Positions 7,569 to 14,566 of a DNA stretch of 28,816 bases are shown one piece after another; position 1 is the stretch's first letter, and the number at the start of each line of letters is the position of its first letter. The notes beneath the pieces were generated by a model. It was not told where the DNA came from. It saw only the letters and a list, made by a program, of their open reading frames with translations, and made no database searches. This DNA is from DATHWB01 sp040902855 (GTDB lineage Bacteria > Actinomycetota > Acidimicrobiia > Spongiisociales > ZC4RG35), in assembly GCA_040902855.1 (NCBI GenBank), contig JBBDWN010000070.1, positions 1 to 28,816 of the forward strand, read 5' to 3'. Made by a program: the position numbers and the translations under genes.

Positions 7569-8969
7569 GTGGACGAATCGATTGCCCGAATCCGGGGTTC
7601 CGAGCTGATACGACGAGGGCCGTTCGCCCGTCTCTGGTGGGCGTCGACGATCTCGAGCCTCGGTGACTGGGTCACGCTCTTCGCCACTTTCTCGCTTGCG
7701 GCCAGCATCGCGGGGAACGGACCGAACGCCTCGCTCGCGATTCTCGTTCCGCTCGTGGCGCGGTTTCTCCCTGGCGTGATCATCGGCGTGGTCGGGGGTG
7801 TGCTGGCGGACCGATGGAACCGCAAGACGGCGATGATCGTCTCGGACTTCGGACGGGCGGCTCTCGTGCTGGTCCTCGTATTCGTCGGCAACTACCGGGA
7901 TCTGTTCCTGGTCACCTTCGCCATCGAGGTGCTGTCGTTGCTCCGCCAGCCGGCGCGGGAGGCGGTCGTCCCGCAACTCGTCCCGAAACGGCATCTGATG
8001 GCGGCGAACGGGCTGAACCTGCTCGGTGCGTACGGCACCGCTCCGATCGGCGCCGCCATGTTCGCCCTCTTCGCGGAGGTGGGTGAGGAGTTCTTCCAGG
8101 TTTTCGCCTTCGCCTCGGCGGTCGCCGCCGCGTTCGCCTTCGACACGATCACTTTCCTCGTCTCCGGGCTGATCACCGTCACGATTCCGATTCAGAAGAT
8201 CAAGCTGTCCAAGGAGCGGACCCGGACCGGCGGATTCGATTATCGGGCGCCGATGCGCGACATGGTCGAGGGTTTCAAGTTCGTGCTGGTGTATCCGGCG
8301 GTTCGGCGGATGGTCGTCGGGATGGCGCTGGGGCTTTTCGGCGGTGGAGCGCTGTTCGTGCTCGGCCAGCCTTTTTCCAAGCAGGTGCTGCTGGCGGGTG
8401 ACACGGGGTACGGGATCATCGTCACCGCCCTCGGCGTCGGCGTTGCGCTCGGCATGGGAACGATGACGGCTCTCGGCAAGCGAGTCGAGCGGAGAGAGGC
8501 GCTCTTCGCCGTCTCGCTCACGCTGGCGGGCATTGCCATCACGTTGGCCGGACTGTCAGCCACTGTCATCGGGGTTTCCGGCTGGGTGTTCGTCGCCGGT
8601 GTCGGGACCGGAGTCGCGTATGTCACAGGCTTCACGCATCTTCACCTCGTGATCACAGACGACATCCGTGGACGGACGTTCGCCGCGTTGTATGCGTCGG
8701 CTCGTCTCGCCCTTCTGGCGTCATTCGGTCTCGCGGCCGTCGGCGCCGCGACGCTCAACGACTTCATCCCGGGTCCGATGAGCAACTCGATTCGGGCGAT
8801 CATCGTCCTTTCGGGCCTCACGGTCTGCGCCTCGGGCGCCCTCACCCTTTGGTCAGTCCGCGCCCAACTCAGGGGAGAGCCGCTCGACGAGAGCGATTAC
8901 CGGGCGCTACGGGATGCGGGAGACGCCATCACCTGGATGCGCGGGTCGCGGCGGGACGACCGTGAATAG
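7569..8969 (+). CDS. MFS-family transporter (MFS_3/enterobactin-exporter-like)
   Basis: A 466-residue integral membrane protein with about 12 hydrophobic segments. The N-terminus FARLWWASTISSLGDWV and the loop GVLADRWNRKTAMIVSDFGRA (the MFS motif A between helices 2 and 3) fit the DHA3/MFS_3 drug- or siderophore-efflux type. Substrate unknown. It is the first gene of an operon with tmk and holB; its stop overlaps the tmk start by 8 nt. The GTG start at 7569 is chosen from the upstream -10 hexamer; an ATG 105 nt upstream would prepend a non-homologous Arg-rich segment. Placement of a transporter ahead of tmk-holB recurs in actinobacteria, so it is probably not specific to nucleotide metabolism. 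Confidence 0.85.
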   Translation: MDESIARIRGSELIRRGPFARLWWASTISSLGDWVTLFATFSLAASIAGNGPNASLAILVPLVARFLPGVIIGVVGGVLADRWNRKTAMIVSDFGRAALVLVLVFVGNYRDLFLVTFAIEVLSLLRQPAREAVVPQLVPKRHLMAANGLNLLGAYGTAPIGAAMFALFAEVGEEFFQVFAFASAVAAAFAFDTITFLVSGLITVTIPIQKIKLSKERTRTGGFDYRAPMRDMVEGFKFVLVYPAVRRMVVGMALGLFGGGALFVLGQPFSKQVLLAGDTGYGIIVTALGVGVALGMGTMTALGKRVERREALFAVSLTLAGIAITLAGLSATVIGVSGWVFVAGVGTGVAYVTGFTHLHLVITDDIRGRTFAALYASARLALLASFGLAAVGAATLNDFIPGPMSNSIRAIIVLSGLTVCASGALTLWSVRAQLRGEPLDESDYRALRDAGDAITWMRGSRRDDRE

Positions 8970-9558
8970 GCGGTATGTCGGTTTCGAGGGCGTCGAGGGG
9001 GCGGGCAAGTCCACCGTGGTCAAGGCGGTGGCTGACAGTCTCGAGGCGGCGGGCTTCGAGGTTGTGGTGGTTCGAGAACCGGGTGGTACACCGGTGGGCG
9101 AAGAGATCCGACGCCTGCTGTTGCACTCCGACAGCATCTCGGATTGGACCGAGGCTGCGCTGTTCGCCGCCTCTCGAGCCGAACTGGTGCGAAGCGTCGT
9201 GAAGCCGGCGCTGGATCGAGGCGCTTTCGTGCTCTCCGATCGCACCTATTACTCGTCGCTGGCCTACCAGGGTGGAGCGAGAGGACTCGGCGTCGACGAG
9301 GTCCGCGACCTGAACGAACAGGTGCTGGGCGGGGTCCTTCCCGAGGTCGTCTTTCTTCTTCTGGTCGATCCCGCCGTGGGGTTCGCTCGGGAGACCGACC
9401 GCGATCGGATCGGGTCAGAGGGGATCGATTTCCAGCGCCGTGTCGCCGAGGCCTACCGGAGTGTCGCCGATGCCGATCCGAAGGTGAGGGTGGTTGACGG
9501 AGCGAAGTCACTCGACGTCGTGGCAGCCGAGATCCTCGAGATTCTGGGCGCGGCGTGA
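8962..9558 (+). CDS. tmk: Thymidylate kinase (dTMP kinase)
   Basis: A 198-residue enzyme that phosphorylates dTMP to dTDP for DNA synthesis. It shows the P-loop GVEGAGKST near residues 8-16, the DRTYYSSLAYQG segment (the DR(Y/F) motif binding dTMP), an Arg in REPGGTPVGEEIR, and a LID region near RETDRDRI. Length is normal for the family. The GTG at 8962 overlaps the MFS gene end; an ATG 48 nt upstream lies within that gene and would add a non-homologous leader. The stop overlaps the holB GTG (GTGA), giving tight coupling between dTTP supply and a clamp-loader gene, as in many bacteria. Confidence 0.95.
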   Translation: MNRRYVGFEGVEGAGKSTVVKAVADSLEAAGFEVVVVREPGGTPVGEEIRRLLLHSDSISDWTEAALFAASRAELVRSVVKPALDRGAFVLSDRTYYSSLAYQGGARGLGVDEVRDLNEQVLGGVLPEVVFLLLVDPAVGFARETDRDRIGSEGIDFQRRVAEAYRSVADADPKVRVVDGAKSLDVVAAEILEILGAA

Positions 9559-10586
9559 CCCCCTTCTCCGCCGTCATCGGACACGCCGGACCCGTCGCTC
9601 TGCTCGAGCGCGAACTCGCCCATCCAGCAGGCGCGTATCTGTTCGTCGGTGCATCCGGCGTGGGCAAAGCAACAGTCGGCCTTGCCTTCGCTGCCGGTCT
9701 GGTCTGTCCGGAGCGTCTCATGCATGACGAGCCGTGCCGGTCATGTCGGCGAGTGGCGTCCGGGAACCATCCCGACATCGTGGTGATCGAACCTGAGGGG
9801 AGGCAGAGTCTCGGCGTCGAGCAGGCTCGTCAGACCATTGCGCAAGCCGTCATGACCCCTGTCGAATCCGAGCGAAAGGTCTTCCTCTTTCCCGAGGCCG
9901 ATGCAATGACGGAACAGGCGGCCAACGCTCTCCTCAAGACATTGGAAGAACCGACGGCGACCACGGTGTTCGTGCTTGTAGTCGAGTCCGAGGACGACCT
10001 TCCGTCAACGGTCGCGAGCCGCTGCAGAACGGTGCACTTCGGACGAGTACCCGAGGATGTTCTCCGCGATGCGCTGACTGCTCGGTCCGGCGTCGATGCG
10101 CTGACGGCCGCCGACCTGGCTCGGGTCGCTGCCGGCCGCCCCGGTCTCGCCTTGGGTCTGCTCGAGCGACCGGAGATCGGTGAGTACCGCCGGGCATGGC
10201 TGGAGCTTCCGGTGCGGGTTTCCGACCGGACTGGCGAGGCGTTCTTGCTGGCCGGCGAGATCCTCGATCTCACGGACGGCGTCGTCCCCGAACCTGCCGA
10301 CCATGTGCCGAAGGAGCAGGCCGAGCGCGACAAGAGGCGATCACGGCAGGCGCTCCTGGCCAGTGGCCTGGAGATCCTGGCGTCGTGGTACGCCGACGCC
10401 GCGACTCTGCAGTTCGGCGGGCCGGTGCGCAACACCGACCTCGACGTGACGGATCTCACCATGGTCTCGGCGGCTCGTGCGATCCGCAACGCCGATCACG
10501 CCCTCGACGCCGTTCTCGATCTGCAGGCGAATCTCCGTCCCCAACTGGTCCTCGCCAACCTCTTCACCACCCTCGCCTCCGACTGA
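9555..10586 (+). CDS. holB: DNA polymerase III delta-prime subunit (clamp loader)
   Basis: A 343-residue AAA+ protein of the clamp loader that opens and loads the β sliding clamp. Seen: Walker-A-like GASGVGKAT (32-40), the zinc-module region C51…C61-x2-C64 followed by RRVASGNHPD, FPEADAMTEQAANALLKTLEEP (the Walker B/δ' signature) and SRCRTVHF (sensor 1 region). Compared with the usual four-Cys zinc module, one CxxC step is missing, so only three cysteines remain. Short C-terminal helical domain follows. The GTG start overlaps the tmk stop. A structured hairpin follows the stop at 10591-10637. Confidence 0.9.
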   Translation: MTPFSAVIGHAGPVALLERELAHPAGAYLFVGASGVGKATVGLAFAAGLVCPERLMHDEPCRSCRRVASGNHPDIVVIEPEGRQSLGVEQARQTIAQAVMTPVESERKVFLFPEADAMTEQAANALLKTLEEPTATTVFVLVVESEDDLPSTVASRCRTVHFGRVPEDVLRDALTARSGVDALTAADLARVAAGRPGLALGLLERPEIGEYRRAWLELPVRVSDRTGEAFLLAGEILDLTDGVVPEPADHVPKEQAERDKRRSRQALLASGLEILASWYADAATLQFGGPVRNTDLDVTDLTMVSAARAIRNADHALDAVLDLQANLRPQLVLANLFTTLASD

Positions 10587-10590
10587 ACGT

Positions 10591-10637
10591 CCCGATGTGC
10601 CGGCTGGCCGGTCGCGCCCGACCGGCCAGACATCGGG
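10591..10637. terminator. Long two-tier hairpin after holB
   Basis: An 11-bp perfect inner stem (CTGGCCGGTCG with CGACCGGCCAG, CGCC loop) is stacked on an 8-bp perfect outer stem (CCCGATGT/ACATCGGG) with a 5-nt bulge on one side. It lies between convergent holB and the HIT gene. There is no T-tract, so it is either a T-less terminator or another RNA/DNA structure. Confidence 0.6.
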
Positions 10638-10682
10638 CGCGGTCGATCCGGCCGACTACGGACGAGGTGGGCGGGTGATGTG

Positions 10683-10735
10683 GCCCGCTCAGTGATTGGT
10701 GAGTGCGGGCTGCCTCAAAGGCTGCGGCAAGCCTT
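10683..10735. terminator. Two further hairpins before the HIT gene end
   Basis: GCCCGCTCA (10683-10691) pairs with TGAGTGCGGGC (10700-10710) with a 2-nt bulge, and AAGGCT (10718-10723) pairs with AGCCTT (10730-10735) around a 6-nt loop. They fill the rest of the 151-nt gap between convergent genes and probably help stop the HIT transcript. Confidence 0.4.
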
Positions 10736-10737
10736 CA

Positions 10738-11193
10738 TCAGCTCAGGAGGTTGCCGATCCGCTCGATCTCGTCGGGGTTGCTGGGCACTGATTCCCAGGG
10801 CAGTCCGATGCGGTCCTTGCCGGGTTGGTCCTTGAACCGCGGGATGACGTGAATGTGGAAGTGGAACACGGTTTGCCGGGCGGCCTCGCCGCTGCAGTTC
10901 ACAAGGTTGACGCCATCCGCTCCGAGCCGATCCTTCGCTCGTCCGGCGATGTGTTGGGCGAGGTGGATGCACGCTGCCAGGTCGACGGGTGTGATGTCGA
11001 ACAGGTCGGTTGCGTGCGAGCGGGGGACCGCGAGGGCGTGGCCAGGGGTCACCGGGTTGATGTCCATGAACGCGATCGCCCTTTCGCTCTGGGCGATCGT
11101 GGTCGATGAGATCTCGCCGGCGACGATCCCGCAAAAGATGCAGTCGGGTTCGGCACGAACGAACCTCCGGCCTCGGTCCTCCGTTGTCATCAT
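10738..11193 (-). CDS. HIT-family (HinT/Fhit-like) nucleotide hydrolase
   Basis: A 151-residue cytosolic protein of the histidine-triad superfamily, which hydrolyses nucleotide phosphoramidates or dinucleoside polyphosphates. It shows the N-terminal CIFCGIVAGE zinc/fold segment, DINPVTPGHALAVPRSH, and the catalytic triad HFHIHVIPR (HxHxH). The C-terminal LPWESVP segment is typical of actinobacterial HIT proteins. The start is uncertain: ATG at 11193 (or the adjacent ATG at 11190) precedes an acidic leader before the core, with no clear Shine-Dalgarno; a GTG at 11328 would give a longer N-terminus without homology. The following 219 nt up to vapC hold no supported gene. Confidence 0.85.
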   Translation of the reverse strand: MMTTEDRGRRFVRAEPDCIFCGIVAGEISSTTIAQSERAIAFMDINPVTPGHALAVPRSHATDLFDITPVDLAACIHLAQHIAGRAKDRLGADGVNLVNCSGEAARQTVFHFHIHVIPRFKDQPGKDRIGLPWESVPSNPDEIERIGNLLS

Positions 11194-11412
11194 GGCGAGT
11201 CTGCGAACGGGGCCCCCGCACATGACGGCACCATTGGGCGCGTGCCAGATGCTGGAGAGGCCCCTCATTGAAGGGCTGGCCGGTCGGATCAGAAGGACGC
11301 AAACGCCAAAGTGGTTCGGCGGTCCCACGCGGCAGACCCATATAGCCAGTTCTGTCGCGATACCGGCCCATATCTGAAACCGTCTGGAATCGGCATCAGT
11401 GCGAGGATCGGC

Positions 11413-11805
11413 TCAGGGCTCGATTCGAATGATTGTGGGTACCCGGTCGATGCTTCGGTCGAAGGATGCGATGTTGTGTACCCCGGTCGCTTCGGCCGAA
11501 GCAACGAGGTACGCCTCGGCGTAGTCAATCCGGTGTGTTTCGTACACCTCCAAAGATCGCAGCAAGAGCGCGAGGTCCATCACGCGGATTGGGTCGAACA
11601 GAAGGACAGACCGCGCCAGCCGAGCGACCTCTTCGGTGGGAACCTCGTAGAAGGACTCGAGGACGTACACGATCTCGGCGACGATCACATCTGGTAGCAA
11701 CAGCTCGTCGGTTTCAGCAAGAAAAGCCGTTGCCCGTGATGCCAGATCAGGGGGGTCTCCCGTGAGGTGCCGGATAAGGATGTTCGTGTCGACGAATGCT
11801 GTCAC
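11413..11805 (-). CDS. vapC: VapC-type PIN-domain ribonuclease toxin
   Basis: A 130-residue PIN-domain protein, the toxin of a type II toxin-antitoxin pair; VapC toxins cleave RNA, often tRNA or rRNA. The acidic metal site is visible: D6 in FVDTNILIRHL, E44 near VAEIVYVLES, D93 in IDYAEAYLVA and the terminal SFDRSID acids. Length is normal for VapC, with no truncation. Its start overlaps the end of the upstream AbrB-type antitoxin gene by 4 nt (GTGA/ATGA-type overlap), which is the standard antitoxin-first order. A target RNA cannot be deduced. Confidence 0.88.
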   Translation of the reverse strand: MTAFVDTNILIRHLTGDPPDLASRATAFLAETDELLLPDVIVAEIVYVLESFYEVPTEEVARLARSVLLFDPIRVMDLALLLRSLEVYETHRIDYAEAYLVASAEATGVHNIASFDRSIDRVPTIIRIEP

Positions 11806-12050
11806 CGACGCGCCTCGGCACGAATGTGACGAGTCCTGGTGCGAATCTCTTCCCAGCCGATGCCACGCTTCGCCGCCGGCACCTCTACCGCTCCGGCGAG
11901 GTCGAGTAGATGAGGTGTTCTGGCCAGCACAGCACGGTGCTGCTCGACCCTGAACACAACGTGGTCGCCCGCGGCGATACCAAGGGCATCACGAACCTCT
12001 TTGGGAATGGTGATCTGCCCCTTCGTTGTCACTTTGGCTGCGAGATCCAC
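11802..12050 (-). CDS. vapB: AbrB/SpoVT-type antitoxin of the VapBC pair
   Basis: An 82-residue protein with an N-terminal swapped-hairpin AbrB DNA-binding domain (KVTTKGQITIPKEVRDALGI, residues 6-25; DHVVFRVE following). The Arg-rich C-terminus (EEIRTRTRHIRAEARR) would wrap the toxin active site. It neutralises VapC and represses its own promoter. The GTG start at 12050 follows an AAGGAG Shine-Dalgarno at 12056-12061 (minus strand), 5 nt away. An inverted repeat covering that site is a candidate operator. Confidence 0.85.
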   Translation of the reverse strand: MDLAAKVTTKGQITIPKEVRDALGIAAGDHVVFRVEQHRAVLARTPHLLDLAGAVEVPAAKRGIGWEEIRTRTRHIRAEARR

Positions 12051-12057
12051 TCAGTCT

Positions 12058-12081
12058 CCTTACCTGTAACCTAGAGTAAGG
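12058..12081. promoter_or_regulatory. Candidate VapB operator (inverted repeat)
   Basis: CCTTAC (12058-12063) and GTAAGG (12076-12081) form a 6-bp inverted repeat with a 12-nt spacer. It overlaps the antitoxin Shine-Dalgarno and sits just downstream of a TATCCT-like -10 on the minus strand, so antitoxin binding here would block both transcription and translation. Function is inferred from position. Confidence 0.5.
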
Positions 12082-12175
12082 ATAACGGCACGGTCCACTC
12101 AGATCGACGGACCCCGAGGAGGATCGCTCTACCTGAGACCGCAATCGGCTGCGTGATGCTGTGCCCTTGGAATCG

Positions 12176-12203
12176 CTGGAACCCTTGCAGGGGAGGGTTC
12201 CAG
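12176..12203. terminator. Terminator hairpin after tRNA-Thr
   Basis: A perfect 10-bp stem (CTGGAACCCT at 12176-12185, AGGGTTCCAG at 12194-12203) with an 8-nt loop begins 5 nt beyond the tRNA 3' end. There is no T-tract, but position fits tRNA transcript termination. Confidence 0.6.
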
Positions 12204-12208
12204 GTTGG

Positions 12209-12280
12209 AGCCGGAGCGGGGATTTGAACCCCGGACCTACGCATTACGAGTGCGTTGCTCTACCCCTGAGCTACTCCGGC
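12209..12280 (-). tRNA. tRNA-Thr (anticodon CGU)
   Basis: A 72-nt cloverleaf on the minus strand. The acceptor stem is GCCGGAG/CTCCGGC, the D arm contains AGCTCAGGGGTAGAGC, the anticodon stem ACGCA/TGCGT holds the loop CTCGTAA with anticodon CGT (12246-12248), and the T arm contains GGTTCAAATCC. The discriminator base is U; CCA is not encoded. It reads ACG threonine codons. Confidence 0.96.
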
Positions 12281-12296
12281 GGGGATGCGGCGGGGA

Positions 12297-12302
12297 AGCA
12301 TA
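12297..12302 (-). promoter_or_regulatory. -10 element (TATGCT) of tRNA-Thr
   Basis: On the minus strand TATGCT lies 16 nt upstream of the mature tRNA 5' end, giving a short leader. No convincing -35 is seen. It is divergent from the sigma-factor promoter. Confidence 0.45.
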
Positions 12303-12342
12303 CCCCAGCGCCGTCAGCGGCTGTCCGGGCCTAGCGTCGGAC

Positions 12343-12348
12343 TACCGT
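12343..12348 (+). promoter_or_regulatory. -10 element (TACCGT) of the sigma-factor gene
   Basis: TACCGT sits 8 nt before the GTG start at 12357 with no Shine-Dalgarno, consistent with leaderless transcription. I do not see a clear GGAAT/GTT pair of a SigR-dependent promoter, so autoregulation is not supported by this sequence. Confidence 0.45.
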
Positions 12349-12356
12349 TTCCGGCC

Positions 12357-12947
12357 GTGGCAGATCAGGCCGACTTCGAAGCAGACGCCATGCAGTTTGC
12401 GCCGCAGCTGTATTCGGCCGCGATGCGCATGGCGCGCAACCCCACCGACGCCGAGGACCTTGTCCAGGAAACGTTCCTCAAGGCCTATCGGGCCTACGGC
12501 TCGTTCGAAGCCGGCACGAACCTCAAGGCCTGGTTGTACCGGATCCTCACCAACACCTACATCAACAAGTACCGCAAGGACAAGCGCCGGCCCACCGAGT
12601 CGGAACTGGGTGACGTCGAAGATCTCTACCTCTACAAGCGCATCGGATCCGAAGAGACGGCAGAGTCATCGAGAAGTGCGGAGGATCGGGTGCTGGACGG
12701 TCTCGTCGAAAGCGACATCAAGCAAGCGGTGGAGGCGCTCCCGGAGAACTTCAGAGTGCCGGTGCTCCTCGCAGATCTGGAAGGTTTCGCCTACAAGGAG
12801 ATCGCCGAGATCCTCGACATTCCCATCGGCACCGTCATGTCGAGGCTGCATCGGGGAAGAAAAGCGCTGCAAGCGTCGTTGACAGAGTTCGCACAGGGTC
12901 GGGGACTTCTCTCCGACGAGAATCCAAAGTTGAGTGAGCCGACATGA
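12357..12947 (+). CDS. sigR: ECF sigma factor, SigR/SigH (RpoE-like) type
   Basis: A 196-residue group IV sigma factor that redirects RNA polymerase to thiol-oxidative or heat stress promoters. Region 2 is seen as NPTDAEDLVQETFLKAYRAY and NLKAWLYRILTNTYINKYRK, the latter characteristic of the SigR/SigH subgroup; region 4 as LEGFAYKEIAEILDIPIGTV followed by SRLHRGRK, the -35-recognition helix-turn-helix. The GTG at 12357 is chosen from the -10 hexamer and homology; an ATG 72 nt upstream would run into the tRNA promoter. The stop overlaps the anti-sigma ATG (ATGA), the usual sigma/anti-sigma arrangement. The symbol is by subgroup; sigH is an equal alternative. Confidence 0.9.
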   Translation: MADQADFEADAMQFAPQLYSAAMRMARNPTDAEDLVQETFLKAYRAYGSFEAGTNLKAWLYRILTNTYINKYRKDKRRPTESELGDVEDLYLYKRIGSEETAESSRSAEDRVLDGLVESDIKQAVEALPENFRVPVLLADLEGFAYKEIAEILDIPIGTVMSRLHRGRKALQASLTEFAQGRGLLSDENPKLSEPT

Positions 12948-13177
12948 GCGAGCATTGCGAAGAGGCCCTCGAGAAGCTCTACGCCTATCTGGATCGTGAA
13001 CTCGATGCCGATTCGCTCACGGCGATTCGTGCCCACGTGGAGGAGTGTCCACCTTGCGGCGGGGCGTTCGTCTTCGAAGAGAAGCTCCTCACCGTGATTC
13101 GTGCGGGCTTGCGAGAGGAAGTGCCGCAGGTCGTCGTGGATCGCATCCGCGCCGCGGTTCGCACCGAGATTCTCTGA
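12944..13177 (+). CDS. rsrA: RsrA-like zinc redox-sensing anti-sigma factor
   Basis: A 77-residue ZAS-domain anti-sigma factor. C5, H31, C35 and C38 have exactly the spacing of the Zn ligands of Streptomyces RsrA (C11, H37, C41, C44): the HVEECPPC motif is the HxxxCxxC signature. Under reducing conditions it would hold the sigma factor inactive; disulfide formation releases zinc and the sigma factor. Translationally coupled to the sigma gene. Slightly shorter than RsrA at the C-terminus. Confidence 0.9.
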   Translation: MSEHCEEALEKLYAYLDRELDADSLTAIRAHVEECPPCGGAFVFEEKLLTVIRAGLREEVPQVVVDRIRAAVRTEIL

Positions 13178-13214
13178 TCCGGCCAAGTGTTTCGCCGCTC
13201 CACCGCCGCTTCGG

Positions 13215-13220
13215 TAGGCT
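13215..13220 (+). promoter_or_regulatory. -10 element (TAGGCT) of the small membrane protein-metalloprotease-tilS unit
   Basis: TAGGCT ends 9 nt before the ATG at 13230, with no Shine-Dalgarno between, indicating a leaderless transcript that starts independently of the sigma/anti-sigma operon. Confidence 0.5.
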
Positions 13221-13229
13221 GACCCCGCA

Positions 13230-13538
13230 ATGCAAACAGCCACACGACTCGCCGCTCTCGGCCTGCTGGTTCTCGTACTCGCGTTGACCGCGCTACCGGC
13301 GATGGGCGCAGAGAGCGGCTCCGACGACGAAGAGGCTCCGGCCTCGACCGAAGTCGTCGAGTTCGAGTACCAGCCCGCCACGATCATCGAGCCTCCGCCC
13401 CCGGATCCGGCCGAGCAGCCGTGGACCACCAAATTCCTCGTCCCGACCGGGCTGGCGCTGGCCACAGTCGCCGTGTTCGTCACGGTCGTCCAGTACTTCG
13501 TCCGTGTCGTGCGATCGAGGTACAAAGTCGTCGAGTGA
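13230..13538 (+). CDS. Small exported/membrane protein of unknown function
   Basis: A 102-residue protein with an N-terminal hydrophobic signal or anchor (ALGLLVLVLALTALPAMGA, about 9-27), an acidic, proline-containing extracellular linker (ESGSDDEEAPAS… and EPPPPDPAEQP), and a C-terminal transmembrane helix (about 70-92) ending in a basic cytoplasmic tail (RVVRSRYKVVE). I do not recognise the family. The stop overlaps the GTG of the metalloprotease gene (GTGA), so the two are translationally coupled. Confidence 0.7.
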   Translation: MQTATRLAALGLLVLVLALTALPAMGAESGSDDEEAPASTEVVEFEYQPATIIEPPPPDPAEQPWTTKFLVPTGLALATVAVFVTVVQYFVRVVRSRYKVVE

Positions 13539-14566
13539 GCGACGCAGTCCCCTGGCCATTCGCCGGGCGTGTGGCGGGGCTCATTGCCGGTAGCCATCCG
13601 CTGGCCGGGACCTATCACCACGATCACCTCGCATCGGACTTGCAGTCCATCGTTCTTCGCGCCAACGCTCTCGTCACCTCCGAAACGGGTTTGACCCTTC
13701 CCGGCGACCCGGACGTCGTGCTCGTGAGCCGCAAGGAATGGGTCGAGCGCAACATCGCTTCGTTCCGGCACATCCTCGCTCCCGCCGAACACCGTCTCGT
13801 CGAGTCCACAGACATCTCGGCGGCGGTCGGTCGGCGCATGGTCGCCGCCGAGACCGGGGCGCTGCTCGGGTTCCTGTCGAGGCGGGTGCTCGGACAGTAC
13901 GAGCTGGTGCTCCCAACGGGTGACGACGGCGACTCGATCGCCTTCGTCGGGTCGAACATCCTGGCGATGGAGCGCGCCCACCAGTTGCGGCCCGCCGAGT
14001 TCAGGATGTGGATCGCACTGCATGAGGCCGCCCATCGGGCCCAGTTCCTCGGGGTCCCGTGGATGCGGGAGCACTTTCTGTCCCTCGTCGAGCGGATGGT
14101 GTCCGCCGCGCAGCCGTCGACGCTCGGTCGTGCACGCTCACTCGTCGACCGGGCTGTCACGGCCCGTCGCGAGCGCACGGGTCTCATCGACGAACGGGGG
14201 CTCATGGGGCTCTTCGCCACTCCGGAACAGAACGAGGTGTTGGACGAGATCCAGGGTCTGATGTGTCTGCTGGAGGGACACGGCCATGTGGTCATGGATC
14301 GAATCGGTGCGCGCATGCTCACCTCCCAGCGGCGGATGGCGGCACTCCTGAAGGCGCGTCGGTCCGACCCGCGCACTGCTGCCTTCTTCCGTCTCACCGG
14401 TTTGGAGATGAAGGTCCGCCAGTACGAGTTGGGCGAGAAGTTCGTCCTCGCCGTCGAACGGGAGGCCGGATGGTCCGCGTTGGATCGAGCCTGGCTCACG
14501 CCTGACAATCTCCCGACGGCCTCCGAGATCGAGGAGCCACTCAGATGGCTGGCTCGGACCGGCTGA
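13535..14566 (+). CDS. Zinc-dependent metalloprotease-like protein (DUF2342 / F420-biosynthesis-associated family)
   Basis: A 343-residue protein of the actinobacterial family (Rv3626c-like, DUF2342) annotated as associated with F420 biosynthesis by phylogenetic co-occurrence. The motif LHEAAHRAQF (HExxH variant HEAAH) lies mid-protein and is the probable zinc site; a glutamate-rich helix containing LMCLLEGHGHVVMD follows and may supply the third ligand. Substrate and true activity are unknown. The GTG at 13535 overlaps the preceding stop; its 3' end overlaps tilS by 22 nt. The metalloprotease-tilS-hpt-ftsH order is also found in mycobacteria (Rv3626c, Rv3625c, Rv3624c region). Confidence 0.85.
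   Translation: MSDAVPWPFAGRVAGLIAGSHPLAGTYHHDHLASDLQSIVLRANALVTSETGLTLPGDPDVVLVSRKEWVERNIASFRHILAPAEHRLVESTDISAAVGRRMVAAETGALLGFLSRRVLGQYELVLPTGDDGDSIAFVGSNILAMERAHQLRPAEFRMWIALHEAAHRAQFLGVPWMREHFLSLVERMVSAAQPSTLGRARSLVDRAVTARRERTGLIDERGLMGLFATPEQNEVLDEIQGLMCLLEGHGHVVMDRIGARMLTSQRRMAALLKARRSDPRTAAFFRLTGLEMKVRQYELGEKFVLAVEREAGWSALDRAWLTPDNLPTASEIEEPLRWLARTG

Noticed and set aside
11194..11412. Extended N-terminus of the HIT gene up to GTG 11328
   Set aside because: The extra 45 residues have no HIT homology, and no convincing promoter or Shine-Dalgarno supports that start.
12209..12280. tRNA-Thr as an integration (att) site for a genomic island
   Set aside because: No integrase or direct repeat of the tRNA 3' end is seen, and neighbouring genes are core genes.
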